Shown here piece by piece: positions 16,259 through 25,042 of a DNA stretch of 64,000 bases. The stretch comes from Amorphoplanes digitatis. GTDB lineage: Bacteria; Actinomycetota; Actinomycetes; Mycobacteriales; Micromonosporaceae. The notes beneath the pieces were generated by a model. The model searched no databases. It was not told the origin of the DNA and saw only the letters and a list, made by a program, of their open reading frames with translations. How positions within the stretch are numbered: the first letter of the stretch is position 1; each line of letters begins with the position of its first letter. The stretch is from NCBI RefSeq assembly GCF_014205335.1, contig NZ_JACHNH010000001.1, positions 4,706,501 to 4,770,500 of the forward strand. Direction: 5' to 3'. Made by a program: the position numbers and the translations under genes.

Positions 16259-18325
16259 TCAGGCCGCCGGGGTGCCGGTGACCTTGAGGTCGCGCAGCCG
16301 GCCGATGTTGTCGAACGAGCCGAAGCCCACCCGGCCGGAGCCGAACGTGGTGTCGCGGGCGGTCATCAGCGGATCCTTGGAACCGTCGAGATAGACCGCG
16401 ATCTCGCCGGTGGCCGGCAGGTGCTTGACCTTCACGTCGTGCCACCTGGTGTCGGTCACCGCCGGGTTGGCGCCGCGGGAGCGGCCGTTCCACTCGTAGT
16501 CGATGCGTTCCCGGTCGGCGTTGTTGACCTTGAAGATGCCGTTGTGCGGGTAGATGGTGTTGTCGCTGGAGAGGTGTGCGTAGTAGAACTCCGTGTCGGA
16601 CCGGTAGCCGAACACGATGATCACGTCACGGTTGGTGATCTCGACCGGCTCGTCGAGGCGGACGCTGCCCTTGATCTCCACCGACGAGAACACCGGGCCG
16701 GCCGTCAGGACCGCGTACTCGAAGGGGCGGCGCGGTCCGGGCCGCTCCGTGCCCGCCTCCGCGAGGATCACCTGCCTGCCGGTGAACTGCCACTTGGACG
16801 GCGTGACCGGCGCCCAGTTGGACGGGCGCATCGTGTCGTGGACCCTCGTGGTGCCGGGCGACGCCGCCGCGAAGGTGCGGGTACCGGTCACCTTCCAGAT
16901 CCTTCCGTTGGCCTTGGCCAGGATGTAGAGCTCGCCCTGCGCGTCGGTGCCGAAGCGCAGGTCGACCCGGTTGGGGTCGCCGGGCGCGCCGGGCGACGAC
17001 AGGTCCCGCATCCGCACGGGCACGCCGGCCGAGTCGAACAGGTTCATCCGGTGGATCGTGGCGGGGGTGCGGCCGCGGCGCATCTCATCGGCCTCGGTGT
17101 AGAGGATCCACCCGTTGACCAGGTCGCCGAAGACGTACTTGCCGCGCAGCGCCGGCAGGTCCCGGCCGCGGTAGACGAAGCCGCCCGCGACCGCGACGCC
17201 GACGTCGGAGGTGCAGTTCCACCCCGGCTGCGGGTTGTGGTCGTACGCGGCGACCGGGTACTGGTAGCCGGCGTCGTCCGCCGGCAGCGGGAAGATCCGG
17301 TCGCAGGGCGTGGTGGGTGTCCTGTCGAAGACGTACGCGCCCTCCCGCTCGCTCCAGCCGAAGTTGTCGCCGGGGCGCACGTCGTAGATCGCCTCGATGG
17401 CGTGCTCGCCGATGTGGCCGAGGTAGAGCCGGCCGGTGGCGCGGTCCCAGCTGAACCGGTGTGGGTCCCGGAAGCCGTACGCGTAGATCTCGCCCAGCCT
17501 GCCCGCCTGCCCGGCGAACGGGTTCGACGGCGGGATGCCGTACCGGCCGTTGGGCGCGTTGGTGCCGCGCGGGTCGATGCGCAGCAGCTTGCCGTGCGGC
17601 ATCGCCAGGTTCTGCGGGTCGGTGTTGCCGACGCCCTGGCCGCCGTCGCCGACGGCGAGGTAGAGGTTGCCGTAGTCGGCGTCGCCGCGCCGCGCGGTCG
17701 GGTTGAAGTTGATCTCCTGAATGCCGTGGATCTGGCCGCCGAAGCCGATCCGCAGCACCTCGCGGTGGGTGCCCTCGAACGTGTCCGCGGCCGGGTCGGT
17801 GGCCCGCCACTCGTCGATGACGCCGTGGTAGAGCACGTTGGTCTGCCGGTAGTCCGGCACGTCGGCGGTGATGGCCGCCTCTTCGGTGTGGATGGTGTAG
17901 AAGAGGCCGTTGCGCTTGAAGTCCGGGTGGAACGTGACGTATCCGAAGCCCTGGCCCAGGCCCCGGCCGGAGAAGAACTCCGGCTGGAACGTCGCGGCGA
18001 CGTCGAGGTAGACGTGCGGCACGCCGTCCTTCACGAAGTACAGGTTGCCGTTCAGGTCGGGCACCGCGCGCCGGCCGGAGCCGTCGGGCACCTCCATGAT
18101 GGTGTTGATCCGGGCGATCCGGTTGAGCCGCTGGTCGACGAGCGGCGGGTCGGTGAACGACTGCGGGAAGCTTGCGTACTCGGTCAGCTCCAGGCCGAGC
18201 CGCGAGGTCACCGGCTCGGTCGGTACCGGGTCGTAGACGGCGCCGTCCGCGGCGCGGGCCGGCGACGGCAGTGCCACCAATGTGGACAGTAGTAACAGAA
18301 CGACGGGCAGGAACCTGCGAAACAT
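16259..18325 (-). CDS. Secreted PQQ-type sugar dehydrogenase (GSDH) fused to a DUF1080/LamG-like domain (688 aa)
   Basis: A signal peptide (MFRRFLPVVLLLLSTLVALP, then SPARA) leads into a six-bladed beta-propeller of the soluble glucose/sorbosone dehydrogenase family: GQGFGYVTFHPDFKRNGLFY, QIHGIQEINFNPTARRGDAD, YLAVGDGGQG, GKLLRIDPRGTN, YGFRDPHRFSWD and PGDNFGWSEREG. About 230 C-terminal residues (from TFAAASPG on) form a separate beta-sandwich (VEIKGSVRLDEPVEITNRDV, RWHDVKVKHLPATGEIAVYL) resembling the DUF1080/3-keto-disaccharide hydrolase fold. It probably oxidises a sugar outside the cell with PQQ. It is last in the operon, two bases after the LamG gene. Confidence 0.85.
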   Translation of the reverse strand: MFRRFLPVVLLLLSTLVALPSPARAADGAVYDPVPTEPVTSRLGLELTEYASFPQSFTDPPLVDQRLNRIARINTIMEVPDGSGRRAVPDLNGNLYFVKDGVPHVYLDVAATFQPEFFSGRGLGQGFGYVTFHPDFKRNGLFYTIHTEEAAITADVPDYRQTNVLYHGVIDEWRATDPAADTFEGTHREVLRIGFGGQIHGIQEINFNPTARRGDADYGNLYLAVGDGGQGVGNTDPQNLAMPHGKLLRIDPRGTNAPNGRYGIPPSNPFAGQAGRLGEIYAYGFRDPHRFSWDRATGRLYLGHIGEHAIEAIYDVRPGDNFGWSEREGAYVFDRTPTTPCDRIFPLPADDAGYQYPVAAYDHNPQPGWNCTSDVGVAVAGGFVYRGRDLPALRGKYVFGDLVNGWILYTEADEMRRGRTPATIHRMNLFDSAGVPVRMRDLSSPGAPGDPNRVDLRFGTDAQGELYILAKANGRIWKVTGTRTFAAASPGTTRVHDTMRPSNWAPVTPSKWQFTGRQVILAEAGTERPGPRRPFEYAVLTAGPVFSSVEIKGSVRLDEPVEITNRDVIIVFGYRSDTEFYYAHLSSDNTIYPHNGIFKVNNADRERIDYEWNGRSRGANPAVTDTRWHDVKVKHLPATGEIAVYLDGSKDPLMTARDTTFGSGRVGFGSFDNIGRLRDLKVTGTPAA

Positions 18326-18327
18326 GA

Positions 18328-19248
18328 TTACCCCCGGGTCATGAAGCGGTACTGGTTCGCGACGTCGCGCGCCGACAGCGAGCGGTCGAGGAGCATGAGC
18401 GCGTCCATCCGGCAGTCGCACGGGTTGCGGTCCGGCGAGCCCTGCCAGGGGAAGCTGCCGCCGATCTTGATCCCGCGAGGATCGGTGGCCGTGGTGACGT
18501 GCGGTCCCGGGCCGTTGATCAGCCACGGGTCGTCGTTGCGGGTGTAGAAGCCCGCCACCGCCTTGCCGTTGCGGTACAGCGCCATCGTGCCGCTGGTGTA
18601 GTCGAACGTCGCGGCCAGGTGCACCCACTCGTCCCTGGGCAGCAGGACCTTCCAGTCCTCGTCGGCCGCGAACGTCTGCGAGAGGCCGCCGTCGATCCGC
18701 CGGCCGAGCGCGACAAGGCGCAGCGTGCCGTTGACGTCGATGAGTTCGAGCAGCGCCCGGACGGCGTGCCCGTCGGAGTCGCCGGTCAGCACGCCGGTGA
18801 GCCCGATCGCGTTGAAACCCGCGGCCGGTGCGTCCATGGAGCGCTTGTACCAGCCCATCACGGTGATGCCCTCCACCGCGTTGAACGCGCGCAGCGTGCG
18901 TACGCCGCTGGCCGACCATGTGCCGGCCTTCCAGTCGTCGTTGGCGGCCGCCGCCACCGGCCGGGTCTGGAGCACCTGCCGGCCGCCGGGATACGCGCGG
19001 TCCCGCACGCGCATCCCGGCGCCCCCGTTGACCAGCTCGATCTCGGTGCCGGAGCGGCCCCGGTCCGCCTCGAGTGCCGGATCGCCCGGCATCGGGTGGT
19101 CGAAGTCGTAGAAGGCGACCACGTCGGGTCGCAGGGAAGGATGGATGTCGTGCGGGCCGGTGCCGCCTGCCTGAGCCGGTGCGGTGGCGGCGCCGGTCGC
19201 GAGGACCGCGACGACGGCGACGAGCGCACGGCCGGTTCTGGTCATCAT
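18328..19248 (-). CDS. Secreted LamG/concanavalin-A-like lectin-fold protein (306 aa)
   Basis: A signal peptide (MTRTGRALVAVVAVLATGAA, then TAPAQA) is followed by one LamG-like jelly-roll: DVVAFYDFDHPMPGDPALEA, ITVMGWYKRS, WVHLAATFDYTSGTMALYRN with GKAVAGFY, and the closing MDALMLLDRSLSARDVANQY. Such domains bind carbohydrates or proteins; no catalytic motif is visible. The ATG follows GAGAGGGG, 9 bases after the ABC ATPase stop. Its stop is two bases from the start of the sugar dehydrogenase, so it probably binds the substrate or polymer that enzyme acts on (inference). Confidence 0.8.
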   Translation of the reverse strand: MMTRTGRALVAVVAVLATGAATAPAQAGGTGPHDIHPSLRPDVVAFYDFDHPMPGDPALEADRGRSGTEIELVNGGAGMRVRDRAYPGGRQVLQTRPVAAAANDDWKAGTWSASGVRTLRAFNAVEGITVMGWYKRSMDAPAAGFNAIGLTGVLTGDSDGHAVRALLELIDVNGTLRLVALGRRIDGGLSQTFAADEDWKVLLPRDEWVHLAATFDYTSGTMALYRNGKAVAGFYTRNDDPWLINGPGPHVTTATDPRGIKIGGSFPWQGSPDRNPCDCRMDALMLLDRSLSARDVANQYRFMTRG

Positions 19249-19257
19249 TGACCCCTC

Positions 19258-19992
19258 TCAACGAATGTGCGTGGGTTTTCCGCCTAGGTAGAGCTCGCCG
19301 AGCTGAGGATCGGCCAGCAGCTCGGCCGCCGGCCCGGAGACGTGCACGCGCCCGAGGTCGAGCACGCAGCCGATGTCGGCGGTCTGTAGCGCCCGCCGGG
19401 CGTTCTGCTCCACGAGCAGGACCGCCGTCCCGGCGTCGCGCATCCGCGCGACCTGCTCGAAGATGGTGCTTGTCGCCTTCGGGTCCAGGCCCATCGACGG
19501 CTCGTCGAGGAGCACCACCTTCGGGTCGACCATCAGCGAGCGGGCGAACTCGACCTGCTTCTGCTGGCCACCGGAGAGCAGCCCGGCCAGCGAGCCCCAG
19601 CGCTGCGCGACGACCGGGAAGAGGTCCCGGACGAAGGCCGCGCGCTCGGCGACCCTGGCCTTGTCCTTGATGGTGTAGCCGCCGAGCAGCACGTTCTCGG
19701 CGACGGTCATCTCGCGGAAGACGCTGTGGCCCTGTAGCACCAGCGCCACCCCGGCGGCCAGCATCTTCTGCGGGCCGGCGCCGGTGAGGTCGGCGTCGCC
19801 GACCAGGACCCGGCCGGAGCTCGGCCGCAGCAGCCCGGCGGCGACCTTGAGCACCGTGGACTTGCCGGCGCCGTTCGGGCCGACCAGGCAGACCACGGAC
19901 CCGGCGGGCACGGCGACGCTGAAGCCGCGCAGCACCGGCGCCGCGCGCCCGTAGCCGGCCTGCACGTCGGCGAGCTCGATCTCAGACGCCAA
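19258..19992 (-). CDS. HAAT-type ABC transporter ATP-binding protein, LivF-like (244 aa)
   Basis: ABC ATPase with Walker A GPNGAGKST (about residue 38), Q-loop VLQGHSVF, signature LSGGQQKQVEFARSL, Walker B VVLLDEPSMGLDP and the switch His replaced in LLVEQNARRAL, as is normal for LivF (VEQN). It pairs with the LivG-like ATPase. The TTG start overlaps the preceding stop by 11 bases. In this family the usual cargo is branched-chain amino acids, urea or amides, but the LacI operator and sugar-related neighbours point elsewhere. Confidence 0.9.
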   Translation of the reverse strand: MASEIELADVQAGYGRAAPVLRGFSVAVPAGSVVCLVGPNGAGKSTVLKVAAGLLRPSSGRVLVGDADLTGAGPQKMLAAGVALVLQGHSVFREMTVAENVLLGGYTIKDKARVAERAAFVRDLFPVVAQRWGSLAGLLSGGQQKQVEFARSLMVDPKVVLLDEPSMGLDPKATSTIFEQVARMRDAGTAVLLVEQNARRALQTADIGCVLDLGRVHVSGPAAELLADPQLGELYLGGKPTHIR

Positions 19993-20710
19993 GGTATGCC
20001 CCCAACACGCGCTCGTCGGTGCGGATCAGCGACGGCGGGCCCTCGGCGATCGGGCGGCCCCGGTCGAAGACCACGATGTGGTCGCTGATGGCCATCACCA
20101 GGTCCATGTTGTGCTCGACGATGACGAACGTGCGGCCCTCGGCGTTGAGCTCGCGGACCAGGGTGCCGATCCGGTCGAGCAGCGCCGGGTTGACGCCGCC
20201 GGCCGGCTCGTCGAGCAGCACCGTGTCCGGCTCGCCCATCAGCACGCCGGCCAGTTCGAGCAGCTTCTGCTGGCCCCAGGACATGTTCCGGGCCTCGACG
20301 TCGGCGAGGTGCTCGATGCCGAGCCGGGTGAGCCAGCCGCGGGCCCGGTCGACCTCGCCGCGGCGCCGCGCGCCGCGCAGCCCGCCGGCCAGGCCCGCCG
20401 GCCGCACCGCGGCCAGCACGTTGTCCAGCGCCGACATGCGCGGGAAGACCCGGCAGAGCTGGAAGGTACGGCCGACGCCGGCCCGGGCGATCGCGTGCGG
20501 CGCCTTGCGGGTGATGTCCTGGCCGGCGTACGTGATCCGCCCGCTGTCGGCCCGGATCATCCCGGTGACGCAGTTGAAGAACGTGGTCTTGCCGGATCCG
20601 TTCGGCCCGATGAGCGCGTTGACCCGCCCCGGCCGGAAGCTCACGGTGGCGCCGTCGAGCGCCACCACTCCCCCGAACGCCTTCCGCACATCCCGGCTCT
20701 CCAAGGTCAT
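19982..20710 (-). CDS. HAAT-type ABC transporter ATP-binding protein, LivG-like (242 aa)
   Basis: ABC ATPase with Walker A GPNGSGKTT, the LivG-type segment GRTFQLCRVFPRMSALDNVL, a degenerate signature MSWGQQKLLELAGVL, Walker B TVLLDEPAGGVNP and VIVEHNMDLVMAISDHIVVF. The C-terminal SLIRTDERVLGAYLGV is typical of LivG. ATG at 20710 overlaps the permease stop by four bases (ATGA). Second cytoplasmic ATPase of the importer. Confidence 0.92.
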   Translation of the reverse strand: MTLESRDVRKAFGGVVALDGATVSFRPGRVNALIGPNGSGKTTFFNCVTGMIRADSGRITYAGQDITRKAPHAIARAGVGRTFQLCRVFPRMSALDNVLAAVRPAGLAGGLRGARRRGEVDRARGWLTRLGIEHLADVEARNMSWGQQKLLELAGVLMGEPDTVLLDEPAGGVNPALLDRIGTLVRELNAEGRTFVIVEHNMDLVMAISDHIVVFDRGRPIAEGPPSLIRTDERVLGAYLGV

Positions 20711-21744
20711 CGTCCCGCCCCCTCGCGCTCGCGCTCGTCGCGCAGTTCCGCGGCGGTCACCTCGCGGATCGAGCTCTGCTGATTGCGGCGCAGCCGCCGC
20801 CAGAGGCCGCCGAGCGCGGGCAGGATGCCGTCGGGCATGAACATGACGACCAGGCCGAGCAGCAGCCCGGTCGCCACCAGGTGCAGCGGCGTGTTGCCGA
20901 ACCGGCCCTTGAAGTACTCCAGCGCGACGCCGACGATCAACGCTCCGGTGAACGGGCCGAAAAGGTTGCGCACGCCGCCGAGCAGCGCCATCAGCACCAG
21001 GTAGCAGCCGGTGAGGATGGAGAACTGGAAGACCGGGTCGAGGTCGCCGAACCACAGCGCGTAGAGGCCGCCCGCCAGCGCGGTGAACCCCGCCGAGATC
21101 ACAAAGACGATCAACTTGTACGCCAGGGTCGGCGTACCGAGCGCCTCGGCCTTGTCCTCGTCCTCGCGGATCGCCTTGAGGCCCAGCCCGAAGCGGGACC
21201 GGTCGATGAGCCACCAGGCCAGCAGGGCCAGCGCCAGCAGGGCCGCGAAGAGGTAGTAGAAGACCCGGTGGTGCTCGGGGCGCAGCAGGCCGGGGAACGG
21301 GCGCGGCACGACGAGCCCGCGCGAGCCGCCGGTGACCGCCGCCCAGCTCTGGAAGACCAGCAGCAGGATCAGCACCAGCGCGATGGAGACGATGACGAAC
21401 GACGCGCCGCGTACCCGCAGCGCGGCCAGGCCGATCGGCACCGCGAGGGCCGCGACCAGCAGGGCCGCCACCGCACACGCCACGAAGCTGGGCAGGCCGG
21501 CCCGGGTGACCAGCAGCGCGGTGCCGTAGCCGCCGAGGCCCGCCAGGGCGCCGTGGCCGAGGGAGATGTAGCCGGTGAAGCCGCCGACGAAGTTCCACGA
21601 CGTCGACAGCACCGCGAAGTTCAGCACCACGATGCCGGCCGACAGGATGTAGGGGTTCGGCGCGAGGCTCGGGAACGACAGCACCGCCGCGGCGAGGGCG
21701 GCCAGCCCCAGCCCGGTCAGTACCCGCCTAGAAGCGCTGGGCAA
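20707..21744 (-). CDS. HAAT-type ABC transporter permease, LivM-like (345 aa)
   Basis: Polytopic membrane protein with about 9-10 hydrophobic segments and LivM signatures: GFTGYISLGHGALAGLGGYG near the N-terminus, LKAIREDEDKAEALGTPTLA (the ATPase-contacting EAA-like loop) and LVLMALLGGVRNLFGPFTGA. The C-terminus is an extended charged tail (SIREVTAAELRDEREREG). TTG at 21744 overlaps the LivH-like gene by 17 bases; no better start is available before the first TM segment. Confidence 0.92.
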   Translation of the reverse strand: MPSASRRVLTGLGLAALAAAVLSFPSLAPNPYILSAGIVVLNFAVLSTSWNFVGGFTGYISLGHGALAGLGGYGTALLVTRAGLPSFVACAVAALLVAALAVPIGLAALRVRGASFVIVSIALVLILLLVFQSWAAVTGGSRGLVVPRPFPGLLRPEHHRVFYYLFAALLALALLAWWLIDRSRFGLGLKAIREDEDKAEALGTPTLAYKLIVFVISAGFTALAGGLYALWFGDLDPVFQFSILTGCYLVLMALLGGVRNLFGPFTGALIVGVALEYFKGRFGNTPLHLVATGLLLGLVVMFMPDGILPALGGLWRRLRRNQQSSIREVTAAELRDEREREGAGR

Positions 21745-22615
21745 GACGGCCTCCGAAGAATCCCTGCGGCCGGAACGCCAGCGTCGCGAAGAGCGCCAGG
21801 TAGAAGATCGTCTGCGCCCAGGTCGTGCCCATCGGGATCTGCAGCAGGCTCTGCATGAGCCCGAGCAGGACCGCGGCGGCCGCGGCGCCGGGCACGCTGC
21901 CGAGCCCGCCGACCACGATGATCGCCATGAGCGGGCCGATCCAGTGCCAGTGCAGCGAGGGGTAGATGGTGGTGTCCAGGGACAGGGCCGTGCCGCCGAC
22001 CGCTGCGGTGGCCAGCCCGAGCCCGAAGCCGTACCCGGCGACCCGGTCGGTGTCGATGCCGACCAGCCGGGCCGCGTCGCCGTGCTGGATCGTCGCCCGC
22101 AGCGCCCACCCGAACGTCGTCCTCTTCATCAGCAGGTAGAGCCCGCCCAGCGCGACGACGGCGAGGCCGAACGCGATCAGCTTGACCACCGCGATGCGGG
22201 CGCCGAAGAGCCCGATGCTCGCCGAGCCGTAGCTGAGCTGGATGCGCCGCTGCGTGCCGGTGAACGCGTAGCCGAGCAGGCCCTCGATGATGAGCGCGAC
22301 GGCGAAGGTGAGCAGCACCGACATCATCGTCAGGGTGATCGGGCGCAGCCGCGACAGCAGCAGCCGCTGGAACAGCACGCCCGCGCCGAAGAAGAGCGGG
22401 ACCGTGACGATCATCGAGAGCAGCGGGTCGGTGCCGAGCCGCTCGTGCGACCACCACGCCAGGTACGCGGCGAGGATGAGGAACGCCGAGTGGGCGATCA
22501 TCACCACCCGCATGATGCCGAAGTAGAGGGTCAGCCCCGCCGCCAGGAGGGCGTAGAGCCCTCCCAGCAGCAGCCCGAGGATGACGCTCTGGAACACGAG
22601 GCCACCGGAGGGCAT
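21728..22615 (-). CDS. HAAT-type ABC transporter permease, LivH-like (295 aa)
   Basis: Inner-membrane permease with about 8 TM segments. LivH features: GLLLGGLYALLAAGLTLYFG at the N-terminus, LRATIQHGDAARLVGIDTDR (cytoplasmic coupling loop) and IVVGGLGSVPGAAAAAVLLG. Forms the translocation pore with the LivM-like subunit. The start lies 7 bases after the binding-protein stop, within one operon. Confidence 0.92.
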   Translation of the reverse strand: MPSGGLVFQSVILGLLLGGLYALLAAGLTLYFGIMRVVMIAHSAFLILAAYLAWWSHERLGTDPLLSMIVTVPLFFGAGVLFQRLLLSRLRPITLTMMSVLLTFAVALIIEGLLGYAFTGTQRRIQLSYGSASIGLFGARIAVVKLIAFGLAVVALGGLYLLMKRTTFGWALRATIQHGDAARLVGIDTDRVAGYGFGLGLATAAVGGTALSLDTTIYPSLHWHWIGPLMAIIVVGGLGSVPGAAAAAVLLGLMQSLLQIPMGTTWAQTIFYLALFATLAFRPQGFFGGRLAQRF

Positions 22616-22622
22616 CGGCGAA

Positions 22623-23849
22623 TCACCAGGCCGGCTTCGGGTACAGCAGGTCGGCCTCCTTGACCGGCTCCGGCAGGACGATCTTGATGGAACCGCCCAG
22701 CCACTGCTGGATCATGTGCGCGCCCTGCGGCTTGCCGGCGGCGTCCCAGCTCAGCGGGCCGACCACCGTCTCGACCTTGTTCGCGTGCACCCAGTCGACC
22801 AGCTTCTTCTGGCAGTCGCCCTGCTCGGCGCAGCCCGCGGCGGTCACCGCCGCCGCGACGACCTGGCCGGTCGTGTACGCGTTCGCCTGGTCCTCCTCGG
22901 GCTCCTTGCCGAACTGCGCCTTGAACTTCTCGACGAACTCCTTGTTGCTCTCGTACGGCGCGCCGGGCGTGTAGCCGGTCGGCGAGAGGACGCCCTCGGT
23001 CTTGTTCCCGATGGCCTTGGCGAACTCGGGGTTGGTCGGCGCGCCGGAGAACGCGGCGAGCTTGGGCTGGTAGGCGAGCTGCTGGAGGGCGACGATCAGG
23101 TTCACGCCGTCCTGGTACTGCGAGCCGCCCACCAGCATGTCCGCCTTCGACGCCGCGATCTTGGCAGCGATGCTGCCGAAGTCGGTGGTGTTCGGCGGGT
23201 AGACCTCGTCGACGACGGTCTTGAACCCGGCCGCCTCCAGCTTCGCCTTGAGCCCGTACGCGGTGCCCTGCGCGAACGGGTCGTCCATCGCCGCGTACGC
23301 CACGGTCTGCGGCCGCTTGTCCGGCGGCATCGCGATCAGGTACTCGGCCAGGTGGTTGTAGTGGTCGTTGGCCACCGCAGGTGCCGCGTAGAACAGGTTC
23401 TTGAAGCCCTGCTCGAAGACCTCCTTGGCGGCGCCGGCCGGCTCGACGAAGAGCATGCCGTACTCCTCGGCCACCCGGGCCGACGGGACGACAAGGCGGG
23501 TGGAGAACGGGCCGACCACCAGGTCGACCTTGTCGCTGCCGATCAACTGCTCGTAGTCGGCGACGACGCGGTCCGCATTGGACTGGTCGTCGAGGATCTT
23601 GAGCTCGATCTGGCGGCCGAGCAGGCCGCCCTTGTCATTGGTGATCTTCGCCCAGGCCTCGTAGCCCTCCTGGACACCCTTGCCGGGCTCGGAGAAGTCC
23701 CCCGTGAGCGGCAGCGAGATCCCGACCACGATCGGATCATCGGAGGCCTGGCCGCCGTCGCCGCCGTCGTCGCTGCACGCGCCGAGAGCAAGGATCGTGG
23801 TCGCGGCCAGGGCCGTGGCCCAGCGTGTACGCCTTAGTGATGAACGCAT
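22623..23849 (-). CDS. HAAT-type ABC transporter substrate-binding lipoprotein, type 1 periplasmic fold (408 aa)
   Basis: A lipoprotein signal (ATALAATTILALGACSDDGG, lipobox LGAC) leads a LivJ/K-type receptor (peripla_BP_6 family): VVGISLPLTGDFSEPGKGVQ, LLGRQIELKILDDQSNADRV, LVVGPFSTRLVVPSARVAEE. The ligand-binding residues cannot be read with confidence, so the cargo is open. It is the first gene of a seven-gene operon that ends with the secreted sugar dehydrogenase. AAAGGAG stands 11 bases before the ATG, and a perfect LacI-type palindrome lies 24-51 bases upstream, so expression is probably induced by a sugar. Confidence 0.92.
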   Translation of the reverse strand: MRSSLRRTRWATALAATTILALGACSDDGGDGGQASDDPIVVGISLPLTGDFSEPGKGVQEGYEAWAKITNDKGGLLGRQIELKILDDQSNADRVVADYEQLIGSDKVDLVVGPFSTRLVVPSARVAEEYGMLFVEPAGAAKEVFEQGFKNLFYAAPAVANDHYNHLAEYLIAMPPDKRPQTVAYAAMDDPFAQGTAYGLKAKLEAAGFKTVVDEVYPPNTTDFGSIAAKIAASKADMLVGGSQYQDGVNLIVALQQLAYQPKLAAFSGAPTNPEFAKAIGNKTEGVLSPTGYTPGAPYESNKEFVEKFKAQFGKEPEEDQANAYTTGQVVAAAVTAAGCAEQGDCQKKLVDWVHANKVETVVGPLSWDAAGKPQGAHMIQQWLGGSIKIVLPEPVKEADLLYPKPAW

Positions 23850-23872
23850 CCTCGGAAGCTCCTTTGCCCGGG

Positions 23873-23900
23873 ACGTAAGCGCTTGCGAAAGCGCTTACGT
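23873..23900. promoter_or_regulatory. Perfect LacI-type palindromic operator between the ABC operon and lacI-1
   Basis: Arms ACGTAAGCGCTT (23873-23884) and AAGCGCTTACGT (23889-23900) are perfectly complementary around a 4-base centre, so two AAGCGCTT cores lie back to back. It sits in the 150-base divergent region. Its right half (23887-23898) is the exact complement of 12 bases at 28189-28200 upstream of the Gfo/Idh operon. Binding by one or both neighbouring LacI proteins is inferred. Confidence 0.85.
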
Positions 23901-23999
23901 AGCCTAAGCTGAGTCTCGCGTCACTGGCAATAGCTGTAGTGACGCGAGCCTGACGGTCAGTGACCCGACCCAGGCCCGAGTTCCGTGGAGAGTGGACGG

Positions 24000-25031
24000 A
24001 TGCCCAAACCCGGCCCGAGGCTGCGCCTCATCGACGTCGCCGAGCGTGCCGGTGTCTCACTGGCGACCGCCTCCCGCGCCCTCGCGGGCCGCGACGGCGT
24101 GAGCGAGGAGGTCGCCAACCGGATCCGGGACATCTCGCGCGAGCTCGGCTACGTGGCCAATCCGTACGCGCGGACCCTCGCGGGCGGCGCCAGCTCCACC
24201 GTCGGCCTGGTCGTGCACCAGGTCGACGACCCGTACTTCTCCGAGATCGCGGGCGGGGTCATCCAGGTCGCCGACGAGCAGAGCCTGCTGGTGCAGATCT
24301 GCCACTCCGGCCGCGACCCCGACTACGAGCTGCGCCAGATCCGGCACCTGATCGCCCAGCGGGTCGGCATCATCATCATCGCCGGCTCGGGCTACAGCGA
24401 CCTGCGCGTCGAGGCGGAGGCGAAGGCGGAGCTGTCGGCGTTCCAGGGCCTGGGCGGCCGGGTCGCGGTCATCGGCCGGCACGCGCTCGGCGTCGACGCG
24501 GTCCTGCCCGACAACGAGGCCGGCGGCCGGGCGCTCGGCGACCACCTGGTCGGCCTCGGTCACCGCCGGATCGCGGTGGCGGCCGGCACGCCCGGCCTGA
24601 CCACGGTCGCCGACCGGCTGGCGGGCGTGGCGGCCGGCCTGCGCGCGCACGGCCTGTCCCTGGACGACCTGCCGGTGGTGCACACCGACTTCACCCGCGA
24701 CGGCGGCCGGGACGCGACGGAGCAGATCCTCGCCGACCACCCGGACACGACCGCGATCGTGGCGCTCAACGACGCCATGGCGATGGGCGTGCTGTCGGCG
24801 CTGCGCGCCCGCCGCGTCGCCGTGCCGGCCCGGATGTCGGTGGTCGGCTTCGACGACGTCTCGGTGGCGGCGGACCTGGCGCCGAGCCTGACCACGGTCC
24901 GCCTGCCGATGACCGACATGGGCCGGATGGCGCTGCAACTGGCGCTCAAGCCCCGCTCGGCCCGGCCCCGCCGCCGCTCCACCGGCCACCACCTGATCGT
25001 CCGCGACTCGACCGGCCCGGCGCCGCGCTGA
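24000..25031 (+). CDS. LacI-family transcriptional regulator 1 (343 aa)
   Basis: N-terminal HTH RLIDVAERAGVSLATASRAL with the minor-groove hinge ELGYVANPYARTLAGGASST, then a periplasmic-binding-protein-like effector domain (VGLVVHQVDDPYFSEIAGGV, VALNDAMAMGVLSALRARRV, MSVVGFDDVSVAADLAPSLT). ATG at 24000 is chosen over GTG at 23985 because GGAGAG lies upstream and the usual basic leader follows. It is divergent from the ABC/dehydrogenase operon with a perfect palindrome between, so autoregulation and control of that operon are likely. It resembles the second LacI of the region (shared SGY and VAVIGRH segments), pointing to a duplication. Confidence 0.93.
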   Translation: MPKPGPRLRLIDVAERAGVSLATASRALAGRDGVSEEVANRIRDISRELGYVANPYARTLAGGASSTVGLVVHQVDDPYFSEIAGGVIQVADEQSLLVQICHSGRDPDYELRQIRHLIAQRVGIIIIAGSGYSDLRVEAEAKAELSAFQGLGGRVAVIGRHALGVDAVLPDNEAGGRALGDHLVGLGHRRIAVAAGTPGLTTVADRLAGVAAGLRAHGLSLDDLPVVHTDFTRDGGRDATEQILADHPDTTAIVALNDAMAMGVLSALRARRVAVPARMSVVGFDDVSVAADLAPSLTTVRLPMTDMGRMALQLALKPRSARPRRRSTGHHLIVRDSTGPAPR

Positions 25032-25042
25032 CCAAGGACCGG

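Noticed and set aside
16259..19261. A single 1000-residue minus-strand protein
   Set aside because: The part upstream of 18325 is Arg/Gly/Ala-rich out-of-frame translation of the LamG gene; the dehydrogenase begins with its own signal peptide at 18325.
19258..23849. A branched-chain amino acid importer as the function of the Liv-like genes
   Set aside because: The protein families fit, but the LacI-type operator and the sugar enzymes in the same operon argue for another cargo, so amino-acid transport is not asserted.
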